Shown here: piece by piece, positions 1-11,200 of the stretch
Numbering within the stretch: position 1 is the stretch's first letter
Layout: the number at the start of each line of letters is the position of its first letter
NCBI RefSeq assembly: GCF_023159225.1
Contig: NC_063181.1
Location: 8,825,606 to 8,889,605, forward strand
Source of the DNA: Perognathus longimembris pacificus
Lineage: Eukaryota; Chordata; Mammalia; Rodentia; Heteromyidae
Direction: 5' to 3'
Length of the DNA stretch: 64,000 nucleotides
Notes under the pieces: model-generated
Told to the model about the DNA's origin: nothing
The model's database searches: none
What the model saw: the letters and a program-made list of their open reading frames with translations, nothing else
Position numbers and translations under genes: made by a program

Positions 1-205
1 TGGTAATAAAGCTTGAACTCAGGGCCTGCAGATCAGACCTCCACCCCAGGGCTGGAGCTCTACTTGAGCCACTGTTCACTTCTGGCTTTTTGCTGGTTGG
101 AGGCAAAAGTCTCTTGAATTTGTCTTACCTAGGTTGGTTTTGAACCCCAATTTTAAATCTCAGCCTCCTCAGTAGCTAGGATTACACGAGTGAGCCAGGG
201 GTGCC
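1..205 (-). mobile_element. B1-Geo SINE, cut by window edge
   Basis: This is a reverse-oriented composite SINE. The Geo half reads as 'gaactcagggcctg' followed by a diverged 'ttgagccac' segment. The B1 half ends in the Alu/B1-like 'cctcagtagctaggattaca'. It is diverged and loses its 3' tail at the window edge. It lies in XPO7 intron 1. Confidence 0.75.
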
Positions 206-1419
206 CTTCATATACAAATGGTGTTAGGAAAAAGTATTACCTCTTCAATACACTGCAGATTAGTTTTCCCAGGGTGAGGGGAATGCGCGTTCTAGGCCTT
301 TGGCACCTGACTGACTTTACTCTGACCACTCAGGGAACGTTTTTGTTATAAAAGCATCACCTTAAAGCTTGCATCTAATACTAAAACTGACTTTGTAATC
401 TAGCAAAGAAAGGCAGTAGGTCTTATTCCCTCTAAAAAAGAATTCACTCAAAAACTTAATCCTGTTGATACAAAGACCATTAACCACTAATTTTGACATT
501 ATAGCTCTTAAAGAGTAAATAAGAAGCATTGACAAGCATTCACCCCTTTGTTTTGAAAGTTAATCCCTACTTTGGTCCACTTTTCTTGGGTAAATGGGAG
601 AGAAATATCTCCTTACTAAAAATAAAGACCTTTCTTGAAGGATCATAAAAGTAGTAGTGACTTCCTCTACAGTCCAAAGCCTTGTGTGGAAAGGTTGTCT
701 ATGGATACTTTCCCTCCTACTAGAGGAAGATCAGTGAATTCAAAGTCAAGGGACTGTTCTCATGGTTCTACTTTTCAAACCATATGAGTCCAGCTTTGGT
801 TTTGTTCCTTTAAGTGTTTAAGAGGTAATTCTTGTCCAGCTGCTTGCTTAAAATGCAAGAATTCCATTTAAAAAATCATATGAACTCCTTCAAGCTTCTT
901 AGAAATGGCTGCTATAAAACTCAGAGTGCCACTCTGTATTGTTACTGCTACTTCTGAATTAGTGCACTGGCACTGGCTTAAAAAAACACACTCAAATCGT
1001 GTGGTCTTATTTGTGGTTAAGCCTGATAAAACTGGGTCCTGATAACTTGCCCCTCACACCCTGAAGATTTACTATGCCAATCAACGCATGGCCTGGAACC
1101 AGTCTTTTAATCAGTCTCTCTTCTCCCAAACAAGCAGGTAGAAGCACAAAACTCCACGTTGGTACAGCCACCTTGGGAACGCGACCATTTTTTCGTGTAG
1201 GGAACGGTGTTATACAGTATGCTAAATAAAGGCCACACGGCTCACTAATCCTCAACTTCCTGCGACACAAAATCTTCAGGGTTGGGGACGTGGGAAATGG
1301 GAAGGTTCCTGGTAACCGATTATTATTGTTATTATTATTTTTACACTGAGAACGAGAGGCACCCAGAGGGGGAAAAAAAAAGACAACTTTACCTAGTTTG
1401 CAAGAAATACCCCGTAACT
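206..1419. other. XPO7 intron 1, no recognised element
   Basis: AT-rich sequence upstream (in window coordinates) of the CpG island. Because the first coding exon of XPO7 lies at 2305-2322 on the minus strand, this is intron 1 sequence. I see no exon, RNA gene or clear repeat. A short ATT-rich run occurs near 1320-1340. Confidence 0.6.
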
Positions 1420-2304
1420 CCGCCAGCCCCTCCTGGGCTTGGTGTGCGCCGTATCTTTTCCGGGCCTGTGCGGTGTCTTTTGAGGAAAAGTGGCCGGGTC
1501 CCAAAGCAACGCCGGGGCCGGGGCCGGGGCCCGGGGGTGGGGGGCAGCTGGGTGGCGGGGCCGAGACCCTCGGCCACCCGCCGGCGCCCGGCCCGGCAGC
1601 TCCGGGCTCAGACACACCCCCCTCCGCCCCGCGCCGCACGCGAGGTGTGGGCGCTCCGCCACTGCTGGCCGCGGACGCGGGACGCGCGGGGCGGAGGGCC
1701 GAGGCCTCAGGTCCCGTTTGCGGGTGTGGGGGGCGCCGCACCGGACTCGGGCCGCTCGGGACCGAGAGTGGCGGAGCGCCCGAGGGCTGCATGGCGGCGG
1801 CGGGGGGGTGGGGTGGGGTGTCTCACACTCCGGGGCGTGAGAAGCGAGCGGCGGGAAAGACTCCGGAGAGCGGGGTTCGGCGGAGCGGAGCTTTTTGTTG
1901 TTGGTGGAGGACCGGCGGCGTGACGAGGGAGCCCCCCCACCCCCCGCCCACAGGACAGCCGGCAAGGGGGGGGGTGGTCCCCGGTCCTCCCCTGCGGGGT
2001 ACCCCGAGGCCTCCGCCTACCGACCGACGGGCGGCCGCCGCGGCCGTGCGCGCCCGCCGCTGCTCCGGCCTCGCCCGCAGCGCGCGCGAGGCGTGAGGCC
2101 GGGTGGGAGGGGATGGAGGAGGCCCCCCGGCCCGGGAGGCGGGAAGGGCCGCCGGGGCCGCGGGCCGGGCGGCGGCGTGGAGGCCCCGAGAGGCGGCGGC
2201 GCGGCCTGGCGAGCCCCGAGCCGGCCCGGGCCCCGGGGGCCGCGCGCACCCCCACTCCACTTCCCTCTCTCGGCGGCCGCCCCCTCCCCCGCGGCTCCTC
2301 TCAC

Positions 2305-2322
2305 CTGCACATGATCCGCCAT
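2305..2322 (-). CDS. XPO7: Exportin-7, first coding exon
   Basis: On the minus strand the start codon at 2322-2320 opens a six-codon exon reading MADHVQ. It is followed directly by the splice donor 'gtgaga' (2304 and below). MADHVQ is the N-terminus of exportin-7 (RanBP16), a RanGTP-dependent importin-beta-family nuclear transport receptor with HEAT repeats. The start context (A at -3, G at +4) is strong. The 5' UTR runs upstream to an undetermined point, probably below about 2450. The remaining coding exons lie beyond the left edge, since intron 1 covers 1-2304. Six codons alone would be weak evidence. The CpG island, the YY1 motif over the ATG, and the divergent neighbour DOK2 (the same arrangement as human 8p21.3) make the call firm. 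Confidence 0.87.
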
Positions 2323-2326
2323 TTTG
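2314..2326 (-). promoter_or_regulatory. YY1-type site over XPO7 start codon
   Basis: The minus strand reads 'caaaatggcggat', matching the YY1 core AANATGGCGG with the ATG serving as the translation start. This placement just downstream of transcription starts is common in housekeeping CpG promoters. Binding is inferred. Confidence 0.55.
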
Positions 2327-2417
2327 CTCCATTCATGCTCCTCTCCGGCCCCCCCTCCCCCCCAGCGCGCACCTCGGCCGGGGCCGCTGCCGCCGCCGCT
2401 GCCGTCGTCGTCGCCGT

Positions 2418-2429
2418 TGCGCATGCGCG
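2418..2429. promoter_or_regulatory. NRF1 binding site
   Basis: 'tgcgcatgcgcg' matches the NRF1 consensus YGCGCAYGCGCR at all twelve positions and is nearly palindromic. It lies about 100 bp upstream of the XPO7 start codon on the minus strand, a typical core-promoter position. A weaker relative occurs near 2511-2517. Confidence 0.65.
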
Positions 2430-2544
2430 CGGGGGGCTCGTCGCGCTACGCTCGCGGCGTAGCGCCGCTCGACTGCGCAGGCCGCGGCGGGCTGGCGGCG
2501 TTTGGAGAATGCGCATCGCCGCTGGGACGGCGTAAAGGCGCGGG

Positions 2545-2552
2545 CGACGTCA
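2545..2552. promoter_or_regulatory. CRE-like site
   Basis: 'cgacgtca' differs from the cAMP-response palindrome TGACGTCA by one base. It lies about 225 bp upstream of the XPO7 start. Chance occurrence in CpG-rich DNA is possible. Confidence 0.35.
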
Positions 2553-2910
2553 GCGGCCCGGAGACGACGCGGGGTGGGAGGAAGGAGCGGGCCCGGGAAG
2601 CGCCGGGGAGGGGAGCCGGGGGAACAAAGCTTTGTTTACATGGTTTTTAAAGGGGCCGCGCTCGCTCCCGCGAACAGCCGGGCGCCGGCCTGAGAGGTGG
2701 CGCCGCCTTCCGCTCCGGGACGCGGTGAGGGCTCCTGCGTGGCGACGCAGGGCCGGGGTCACACGGGTCGCTCCCTGTCCCGGGCCTCGGCACCCGGGTG
2801 GTCGGTCCCTCGGCCCACGTGTCGTCTGCTAGCCCGGCTCCGGGACGCCCCTACCCCACCCTCGGCGGAACTACGCCCGCCGATCTCATCGGGAGGGGGG
2901 CTCCGGATGG

Positions 2911-4364
2911 CGCTCAGGCCCACGACCCCACCACCACCGTCGCCACCTAAGGACACCTGCACCGCCACCAACACTTGCTCGGCGGCGTCACACTTATATG
3001 TCTCCCCGGGAGTGCTTTCCTTGTTTCCTTTCTGTCCTCTTCTCCCCCACCCAAAGCCGCGGAAATAGCCACCGGAGAGGGGGTGGGGTGGGGGGGGAGG
3101 ACTCCACCGAAGCCCTCGTGGCAACCCTTCAGGCCTTCATCCGGATCGGGTTCCCAGGCTGGGAGAGGTGGAGGTGGCCGCCGCGGTCAGGACCCCAGGG
3201 CTCAGCTGGAGACCTACCCCTTCAGGCTGATGACATTCCAGCCCCAGGCCCCGAATTATCAGTGTTGGAGAATGCTAGTTCTTGCTTTCAGGATGATTCC
3301 CTGCTGGCTTCCATTGTAGGCCCCTAGATAAGAACTTAGCATTTTGAGAGCATTGCTTTTTATTTCCTCAGTTGTGGGGTGGGGGGGCCCGAGGGGGCCC
3401 TACCTGGAGCAATGCTAATAAAAGTGGTCATGAATGACACACCCTTTCTTTTGTGGATGTTCTTAGCTGGCGTTCAACATTCATTTCCTACCTCCTACTT
3501 CCTCCTAGTGTCTTCCTGGTTCGGAAAGGTAGGACACCTCAAAACTACATTACCCAGACTTCCTCTGTGGTTGGGTTTCAGCCTGCAAGATTGGCTCCTT
3601 CCTTGAAATGGACCTTGAAATGGGAGATTTAGGAGGCAGAAGTAAGGCAGAGCTCTTGACTGTTGCTTCCGGCCAGCTTCGTTCTTTTAACATTTGTTGG
3701 TTTTTGTTTGCATGTGTATGCAACAGCCTTCCAAAGTATAATCATTGGTTCTATGAGTGTAAAAGTTGTGTCTGATTAGTGGCTCCCTGACCTTGTAGTG
3801 AACTACAGAGGCATGTTAGAATGGCCCTTGAAATGACCGTCTTTGGATTCCCTACCTGCAGGACTGATAGGGTAGAAGTTACAGTTTCTTGATGGGCCAG
3901 ACCCAAGTGTCTGTTCACCCTCTATTGGCCTCCCCCCACCTTTTTTTCCTTATTGTGATACCCAACTATTGGCCCAAATATTCAGAATAAATGCCTAGGC
4001 AGTCCTCATTCCTTAACCTCTTTAGTCTCCCTTCAAGTCCTGTTAGTCCTGTTGTATCTAGTATAGACTTCCTAAGCTCTAGTATTAGATTCCCTGTCTC
4101 CTGTCTTGCACCTTGATGGTTCACTTTCTATACAACTGTAGGATAAAATCAATTCAGATAACTTATACTATTGCTTAAAAGCTTTAAGCAGCCTTTATTG
4201 CATTTAGAATTCAAATCCTTGGTATGGTCCATGAGGCTACATGATCTTACTTTATCTCTACTCTGGTTCCTTTGCTCACAATGCTCTGGCCATTCTGGCC
4301 TTCTTAAGTCATTACAGACTCTTTCTCTCAGAAAGCTCCTAGAGCTGAGTTCTCTCTTTTCTTA
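2911..4364. other. Intergenic spacer, XPO7-DOK2
   Basis: No gene is supported. The first 300 bases are still GC-rich. A stretch near 3540-3680 ('ctacattacccagacttcctc') has the look of an old mammalian repeat, but I cannot assign it. The open frames here have no recognisable protein content. Confidence 0.5.
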
Positions 4365-4795
4365 GTGGGGTCATCCCTCCTTTCTCCACAGGGGATATAT
4401 CCCAAGACTCCTAGTGAATGCCCGAAAATGTGAATAGTACCACCCTATGCACACTTGAATACCTCTCATAAAGTATATTTTTTTGTTCTGGTACCAGGGT
4501 TTCAACTCAGGGCCATCCACCTTTGCTTGCCTTTTTTTTTTTTTTCTTTCCCTTAAGGCTAGTGCTCTGCCACTTATGCCATACTTTTACTACCAGTTTT
4601 TGCTGGTTAATTTTGAGCCTCATGAACTTCTTGCCTGGACTGGCTTTGAACTGTCATCCTTAGATCTCACCCTCCTAAGTAGGTAGCATTACAGGCATGT
4701 GCCACCAGCTCCTGGTCTACAGTTTATAAAGTAGGCACAGTAAGAGATTAACATTAATAGTAAGTGAAGGATTGATTCCTGCCTTCTTCCCCAAG
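4365..4795. mobile_element. Tigger-like DNA transposon fossil, split by SINE
   Basis: The left flank ('ctccacaggggatatat' with 'cccaagactcc') and the right flank ('taggcacagtaagagatta') resemble parts of a mammal-wide Tigger-type non-autonomous element. The B1-Geo SINE at 4478-4716 separates them. The family is assigned from memory of consensus patterns. No coding capacity remains. Confidence 0.4.
4478..4716 (-). mobile_element. B1-Geo SINE
   Basis: Reverse-oriented composite. A T-rich tail side is followed by 'tttcaactcagggcc', a Geo half expanded by a T15-type run, the linker 'gctggttaattt', and the B1 half ending 'cattacaggcatgtgccacc'. It interrupts an older DNA transposon fossil. Confidence 0.75.
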
Positions 4796-4799
4796 ATCA

Positions 4800-5142
4800 A
4801 GCAAAACCACGGGCCTGATTGATCACATGCCTGTCTGCAGGCAGTTCCAATCTGGGCCAGGCCAAGGACAGGACTGTTGGTCCCCAAGGGACAATAGCCC
4901 CCTACCCCAGGTGGAGCACTCCACTGTGGGCTTGGTCAAGGACCTCACCCTGGGACCATAACCTTTCCCCCCCCCCCATTTCCTTGTTAAGCCCTATGTA
5001 AGCCTACCCCAAAATCCACTTAGGAGCACAACTTCCCAACCCATGGGAAGGTCTGTGCCCCTCGCTGTTCCTTAATAAACAGTCCTTGCCTGTTGATGAT
5101 TGAGTTCAGCCTATTCCTTTTCTGTTCTCCATTTTCCTAACA
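4800..5142 (+). mobile_element. Probable solitary retroviral LTR (ERV1-like)
   Basis: The stretch has LTR-style layout: a promoter-like segment ('ccctatgtaagccta'), an AATAAA signal near 5074-5079, a T-rich region, and an end in 'cctaaca' compatible with a CA terminus. No internal viral coding sequence follows, so it would be a solo or truncated LTR. The 5' edge is unclear. This is an inactive genomic fossil if the call is right. Confidence 0.4.
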
Positions 5143-5465
5143 GTAATCATAAAATAATGTATCATCATACAAGTTCCTTATGAATAGTTTTTTTCTGATT
5201 GGTCAGACTCCCTGCTCCCATTTTTTTTTTTTTTTGCCTAGTCTTTCATTATTTTCAACCCTATGTCCTATGTCTGCCTCCCCTATACCTTATTTTTGGT
5301 TGTGGGCCCAGAGCTGCCCCTTGGGTAGCTCCCTCTTCCTAGCACACCATTTGGGGTTACCTAATCCATACACTTGTCCACAGAGTCAACTGCAGTCTCC
5401 TTTGCTCCTTCCTCTGTTATTCCTAAAGATTTAGGGCAAGTATCTTTGAGTTAAAGATCTAGAAG

Positions 5466-5690
5466 GGCCAGGCACTGATGGCTCATTCTTTAATCCCAGC
5501 TACTCTTTAGGTTGAGAGCTGAGGATAGTGATTCGAAGTTAGTCTGGGTGGAAAAGTCCCCACGAGACTCATGTCCAATTAACCACTAGAAAACTGGAAG
5601 TGGCACTGTGGTTCATAATGGTAGGCCTTGAGTGAAAAAGCTCAGGGACAGCACCCAGGCCCTGAGTTCAAGCCCCATAATCCACAATCA
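5466..5690 (+). mobile_element. B1-Geo SINE
   Basis: Forward copy. The B1 half starts 'ggccaggcactgatggctca'. The linker is 'tccaattaaccactagaaaa'. The Geo half ends 'cctgagttcaagcccca'. Moderately diverged, in the XPO7-DOK2 spacer. Confidence 0.8.
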
Positions 5691-7147
5691 ACCGATATTT
5701 ACAAGAAAAATAACAAAAAGTTGCAAAGGTCTTCCACCTGTGGTCTCTCCTAACTCCTGTTGAAAGGGGCCCATGTGGCTTATAATAGAGATCAAAGTCA
5801 CGTTTGGGATACCTCTTTGCAATGAAAGCAAAGAAGCCAAGGGCCAGATCAAACCTCACTCATGTTATAGATACCCTTTCCTCTGTGAGGCTTTTTCTTC
5901 CATCTCTGGTTACTGGGGATCCCAACTAAGGTCTTCTTTTTCTCTGTGCCCCTATTGTATCTGGGAGGAATGTCTAGGACCCCAGCTCAAAGCTCCATGC
6001 ATCCCTGTCTTCTAGCCAGAAGATACTGTGGTTTGAACTTCCACTTCACGGTCCCCATAGTCTGCTTGTGAAGCTCAATTTGCACAACAGGTGTGTTCTT
6101 GGTACCATCACACTCCCTATCTTCTGTAGACAATGGCTGTAAGAAGAGAACTTTTTGTAACTTCATTGGGCCAGAAATGGGAATGAGATGACTAGATTAT
6201 CTAGGGCTCAGGCCTCCAGGCTTATAGTTTCCTAAAAATCTGGTAACCTTGGGTCCCCCCCTGTGGCTCTAAGTGGAATGGACCCCCAATTACCTTTGGG
6301 GAAGGAGAGCAGGGTGAGAGGAGAGGAGGGAATCTTTTGTTGCCTGACTCCTCAGAATGGCCTGGCTCAGCCACCAGCAACATCCATGTTTCAGAGCTCA
6401 GCCAAAACCCACTGTCCTAGAAAGTCCACTGTTAGCAGGATCTGCACAGTAAGGTTTGAAGGGCTCCCCTCTGGCAAACCCCAGGATGACTGACCCTAAA
6501 CACCCTAGTCCCTCCAAGAGGCCAAGACCACACCCTTCCAACATTTAGGAGATGGTAGATGACACCCCATTCCATTCTTTTAGCCGCTTCCCAAGGTGAG
6601 CTTTCCAATTGCATCTGTGGATCTCCTTCAGCTCCAGAGCCATCCCGTTCATCTTGCCAAGCTGTTCTGGTCCAGCAGGTGGCTAGTGTACAGCAGAAGC
6701 CCTGAGGTATAGAGAACTCTGTTGTCCCCACAAAGGTAGCACTCATTGTGGGATTGACCCCCGGAAGCCTTGGCCTACGTCTCACTTTTCCCCAATAGTT
6801 CCGCACTGTCTACACTCATATTGTTTCTTCAGGTCATCTGGCACTACACTGAATTTCTCCATGGAGCCTGGCTTTCTCTGAAGCAATTCAGCTTCTTTCA
6901 TGGAGTCTGGGTTCTACTTAGGGGCTGGAAAAATATTTGCATTAGCCTTAAAGATACCCTTCTCCCCCAAACATAGCGGTGACCTCAGGGAAGTTACAAA
7001 CGAGAGTTCTCCCACTTGCCCTGCCATTGTCAAGGGGTACCGCAGCCTGATATCCTGTGTTAAAGTGTCTGTGTGTGGGGGTGTGTGTGTCTCTGTGGGC
7101 AGTGCCAAGTGTCTGTGCAGTGCCATGTATGTGGTTCTGTGTTTTGG
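5691..7147. other. Intergenic spacer upstream of DOK2
   Basis: No gene or assignable repeat is recognised. Several 60-120-residue open frames occur on both strands without recognisable protein content. A short GT-rich run lies at 7065-7100. Confidence 0.45.
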
Positions 7148-7392
7148 GTTTTTTTTTTTTTTTTTGCTGGTTATGGGGGTTGAACTCAGGGCCTGGTTGC
7201 TGTCCCTGAGCTCTTTTGCTCAGAGCTAGTGCTCAACCACCTTACGCCATAGCTCCACTTCTGGTTTTCTGGTGGTTAACTGGAGATAAGAGTCTCGGGG
7301 ACTTTCCTGCCCAGGCTGGCTTTGAATTGTGATCCTCAGATCTCAGCCTCTGGAGTAGCTAGGATAACAGCCTTGAGCCACGAGCACCTGGC
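7148..7392 (-). mobile_element. B1-Geo SINE
   Basis: Reverse copy: a poly-T tail at 7149-7165, Geo half with 'ttgaactcagggcctggt', linker 'ggtggttaactggagataag', and B1 half ending 'gagccacgagcacctggc'. Nearly full length. Confidence 0.85.
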
Positions 7393-7467
7393 TTGTGGTT
7401 CAGTTCTTACTGAGTTTATAGACCTTTGTTCCAGTTGACTGGCCATTGAAGGACCTTACCGATCCTG

Positions 7468-7692
7468 TTTTTTGTTTGTTTTTAATATACCAGTACTGGG
7501 ACTTAAACTTAGAACCTGGGTGCTGTTCTGTAGCTTTTCCACTCAAGGCTGGCCCTCTACCACTTGAGCCATACCTCTACTTCCAGCTTTTTGGTGGTTA
7601 ATTGGACTTTGCTACCGAGGCTAGAACTGTGATCCTCAGGCTTCAGCCTCCTGAGTAGCTAGAATTATAGGCATGAGCCATCAGAATGTGGC
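7468..7692 (-). mobile_element. B1-Geo SINE, older copy
   Basis: Reverse copy with more substitutions ('cttaaacttagaacctggg'). The linker 'ggtggttaattggac' and the B1 end 'taggcatgagccatc' remain clear. It lies about 450 bp upstream of the DOK2 start. Confidence 0.75.
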
Positions 7693-7921
7693 TTGGGTCC
7701 TGTTTTTAATGATTAGGTTGTGGGGGTTGGGTCTTAAGGGCTCTGTGAGCTCTGTCCTGCTCAGGAGACCCAGCCTGAGCGTGAGGCTTTCTGCTACTGG
7801 TTTTATTGTCTAATCTGGCTTCTGGGTCAGCCACTTTCCATACCAGCTTATTACCCCTGAGTTGCTGCTCATTGAAGAACTGGAATTTGGCGTGTTGGAC
7901 ATTGTGTTACTCACTGGAAAC

Positions 7922-8055
7922 ACAGGAAGCATGAAACTCATAACTGAAAAGAAAAAATAACTACGCACACAAAAAGCAAGAAACCACAGAGCCTATCAGC
8001 CTGTCGTCATTGAGCAGACTCGAATAGTGCAGAAAACTCTAGGCAGAGAGGAAAT
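7922..8055 (+). promoter_or_regulatory. DOK2: Candidate DOK2 promoter motif cluster
   Basis: Within 230 bp upstream of the DOK2 start there are an ETS core ('acaggaag', 7922-7929), a RUNX core ('aaccaca', 7982-7988), a GATA motif on the minus strand ('ctatca', 7993-7998) and a PU.1-like 'gaggaaatg' (8048-8056). No TATA box or CpG island is seen. The combination suits a myeloid/lymphoid gene such as DOK2. Each motif is short, so the cluster is suggestive only, and the transcription start is not located. Confidence 0.4.
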
Positions 8056-8150
8056 GCACATGAGAGAAGGGGGAACATGAGCTGAGGAGAGAGAGGAGAG
8101 GGAGGGCGGTAGGAGCTGTGGTGGAGAGCTGGAACCCGGTGGCGGTGGCG

Positions 8151-8222
8151 ATGGTCAGGATGGAGGAGGTGGCGGTGAAGCAGGGTTTCCTGTACCTCCA
8201 GCAGCAACAGACTTTTGGCAAG
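8151..8222 (+). CDS. DOK2: DOK2 coding exon 1
   Basis: Encodes the first 24 residues, including '[15 protein letters not shown]', the first strand of the PH domain. It ends AAG with donor 'gtgggc' in phase 0. An in-frame ATG at 8160 is an alternative start. A farther in-frame ATG-type opening at 8118 has no family support. Confidence 0.9.
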
Positions 8223-11200
8223 GTGGGCACACCAAGGCTGGGCTGGGCAGAGCTCTTGGCTGAGGGGAGAGATTCCAGGGGTGAAGGGATATTTTTCATG
8301 CCCTGGAATGCTAGTGTGTGGGGCCACGTCTTCCTGCAGGTTAGATGAGAATCTTGGGATGGTTTCTGCCTTACAGATACTTGCCTCCCAAACCAGGCTG
8401 GGAATTGGGCTCTTTTGCTGTGAGCTGTTTGTCTGGGGGAGGCGGGAGGGGGGAGGGAGGAGGTGCTGACTTAATCTCTTGCTGTCTTGCTCTGAGTGGG
8501 TTTCTCATTGGGACAACTTGGAAGGGTATGGAAGGGGGACAATCCGGGTGATAATGGTGGCTCATTTCCCCCTTTACATTCTGGTGGGATGGGTTAGAAG
8601 TGGGGGCTCCTGGGAGCCAGGACCCCAGTGTGTCCACTCTCTTCCTCCTCCTTCCCTGGCCTTTTTGAATTGAGGAAGTCTTCCCCCTCTACACCGAGGC
8701 CCCTTTCCTCCCAACTCTGAGTCAGTGTCTCTCCCTGACAACCCCCAATGTGTCAAAGGTGAGGCCCAAAGGTTCAGAAGGATGGAAGGAGGTTCCTGGA
8801 GTTAGGGTTTTCCTCAGACCTTCTCACAGAATGAGGATGAGATCTCTGGGTTAGACTGTCCTCCTGTCCTCCTCTGAGCTTCTGTGATTCTGGCTTTTCT
8901 CCTCAGACCATGACCTGCTAGGTCTGCCTGCCTTCCTTCCTTCCTGCTTGCCTGCCTGCCTTCCTTCCTTCCTTCCTTCCTTCCTTCCTTCCTTCCTTCC
9001 TTCCTTCCTTCCTTCCTTCCTTCCTTCCTTCTTCCTTCCTTCCTTCTTGGGCTCATGACTGATCTAAGTCCTGCAATCTTTGTTATCCCAGTCTCCCCAG
9101 CTCTCCTGTAATCTCTGCCTTTCTCTCCCCATCCCCCCTTGTCATCCCAGTCCCTCCTTCATGGTTCCTCTGTTCCCCTTTAGTCAGTCACCCTATCTCT
9201 CTCTCCATTACTGTGTGGCTTCCTCTTGACCTGTACCTCCCGTGCCTGGGTTTAGAAGTGGCGCCGGTTTATGGCTGTGCTGTATGGAGAGTCTAGTTGC
9301 TCCCTGTCTCGCCTGGAACTCCAAGAGGGCCCAGAGAAGTCCCGTCGAGGAGAGACCACCCGGAAGGTGATCCGCCTAAGTGACTGCCTGCGGGTGGCTG
9401 AGGCAGGTGGGGAGGCCACTGGCCCCAGGGACACGAGTCCCTTCATCCTGGAGACCAAGGAACGCCTGTACCTGCTGGCGGCCCCCACCGCAGAGCGTGA
9501 GGACTGGATGCAGGCCATTTGCCTCCTGGCCTTCCCCGTGAGTAGTCCAGGGTGCAGGGAGGGCAAGAAGTGTTCAGAGGAGGACAGGCTTAGCTACTTC
9601 CTGTGGGGAGGTGGTAACGAGTCTCAGTCAGGATGCTGGCTGCCTACTTTGTGGATGGCCCCAGTCAGAGCCAGCAGTCTGAGTGGGCCTCAGACAGGGG
9701 TCTTGGAGTGGGTAGTGGTGGTGACACCACCAATGGGACCTCCTCCCCAGGGGCAGAGGACGGAGTCACCGGGGCCAGGGGGCATGAGTGGCAGGCCCTG
9801 CATGGAGGAGAATGAATTGTACAGAAGCTCAGCCACAGGTGAGGGGGGGGGGGGACTGCAGGGCCTCTCTCCAGTGTGTGGTGGAGAGGAGGTGCGGGCC
9901 AGCTGCTGGCCAAGTCTTCCTGCCTTGTTGTATCTGACCCAGTAGAGCTCCCTTATCAGTGTCTCCTACTGGCTTCTGCCCTAGGCTCACCCCTACCTTG
10001 CCTGGCTGGTGGTGAAGACCCAGCTGAGGCTATTGCTTGTGACCCTCTCCTCGTTGGATGGGAATACCTCCATGAAAACTAGAACTGCTTTCTGCCCGGC
10101 CCTGGGCCTGGCTGTGCAAGGGAGCTCTTTGTTAACAAGGCAATTGATCTTGCTCTTGCTGCCTCTGTGCCCTCTGTGCTGATGGCATGGGGACGCAGGA
10201 GAAGCTGCGCCCATAGGTAGTGGGAGGGCTGGCAATGCAGGGCTTCGGGGGCAGATTTCGCTCAGGGACTGGGGAGGGCGCTGTTTCAAGGTGAGAGATG
10301 GGGGTGGGGGGAGAAGACCGGGCTGAGGCTCTGGCAACAGTGACAGGAAGGATGTGGGCCTGAGACTGGGTGATGGCTGAGGTCATGCTGCCTTCTGGCG
10401 GAGAGGGTGGGGATACCTGGCATTTGGGGGAGGGGCCTGACACGGCAGCCCCGCCTTTCCCACCCAGGCAGGGTATGATGACATAGGTAACAGTCTTCCC
10501 AGAGATGTAGCACCTGGCCACCTGTCTTCTGTCAGGGCATGTCTTTCCCTCTCTCTCTCTCTCTCTCTCTCTCCTGTCATTTTGGGGCTTGAACTCAGGG
10601 CCGGAGTACTGTCCCTTCGCTTTTTAGGTCAAAGTCAGCAGTCTACCACTTGAGTCACAACTCCATTTGTGGCTTTTTTGGTGGCTCATTGGAAATAAGA
10701 GTCTCATGGGCTTTCCTGCCCGGGTTGACTTAGAATTGTGGGCCTCTGATCTCAGCCTCCTGAGTAGCTAGGATTATATGTGTGAGCCACCAGCACCTAT
10801 CCAGACTTCTGTCCTAATTCTTTAGAACAGGGCAGCGTGGAGGAAGACCAGCTGTTTCCTGCTAGCTGCCTCCTCTTTCCTCTCCTCCCCAGGGGTCTTC
10901 CTTAAGGAGTTTGCTGTGACCATAAGACCCACAGAAGCCAGTGAGCGCTGTGGGCTCCGAGGGTCCTATACTCTTTCAGCTGGAAAGAGTGCCCTGGAAC
11001 TGTGGGGCGGCCCGGAGCCCCGCTCCCAGCTTTATGACTGGCCCTACAGGTTTCTGCGGCGCTTTGGGCGTGACAAGGTGAGCGAGGGGCTGTGCTATAC
11101 TGGACAGGTTGAGAGGAAGGATATGCCCTGACAGAAGACAGGTAGCCAGGGAGAGGCAAAGGAGGTTCAAGAAGGAAGACGGAATGGAAAGGAAGAGGAG

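Larger units (their letters stand above)
1420..2910. promoter_or_regulatory. XPO7: CpG-island promoter of XPO7
   Basis: About 1.5 kb of very GC-rich, CpG-dense sequence surrounds the first coding exon of XPO7. Its neighbours are AT-rich, so the edges are fairly sharp. It contains an NRF1-type palindrome, a CRE-like site and a YY1-type motif over the start codon. No TATA box stands at a sensible distance from the start, which fits a dispersed housekeeping promoter. The long open frames on both strands here result from GC richness (few stop codons) and are not genes. Whether the island also drives a transcript towards DOK2 cannot be told from sequence. Confidence 0.85.

Noticed and set aside
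1282..2832. Many long overlapping open frames on both strands
   Set aside because: They lie in the XPO7 CpG island where stop codons are rare. Their products are proline/arginine/glycine-rich, and only the six-codon XPO7 exon has family support.
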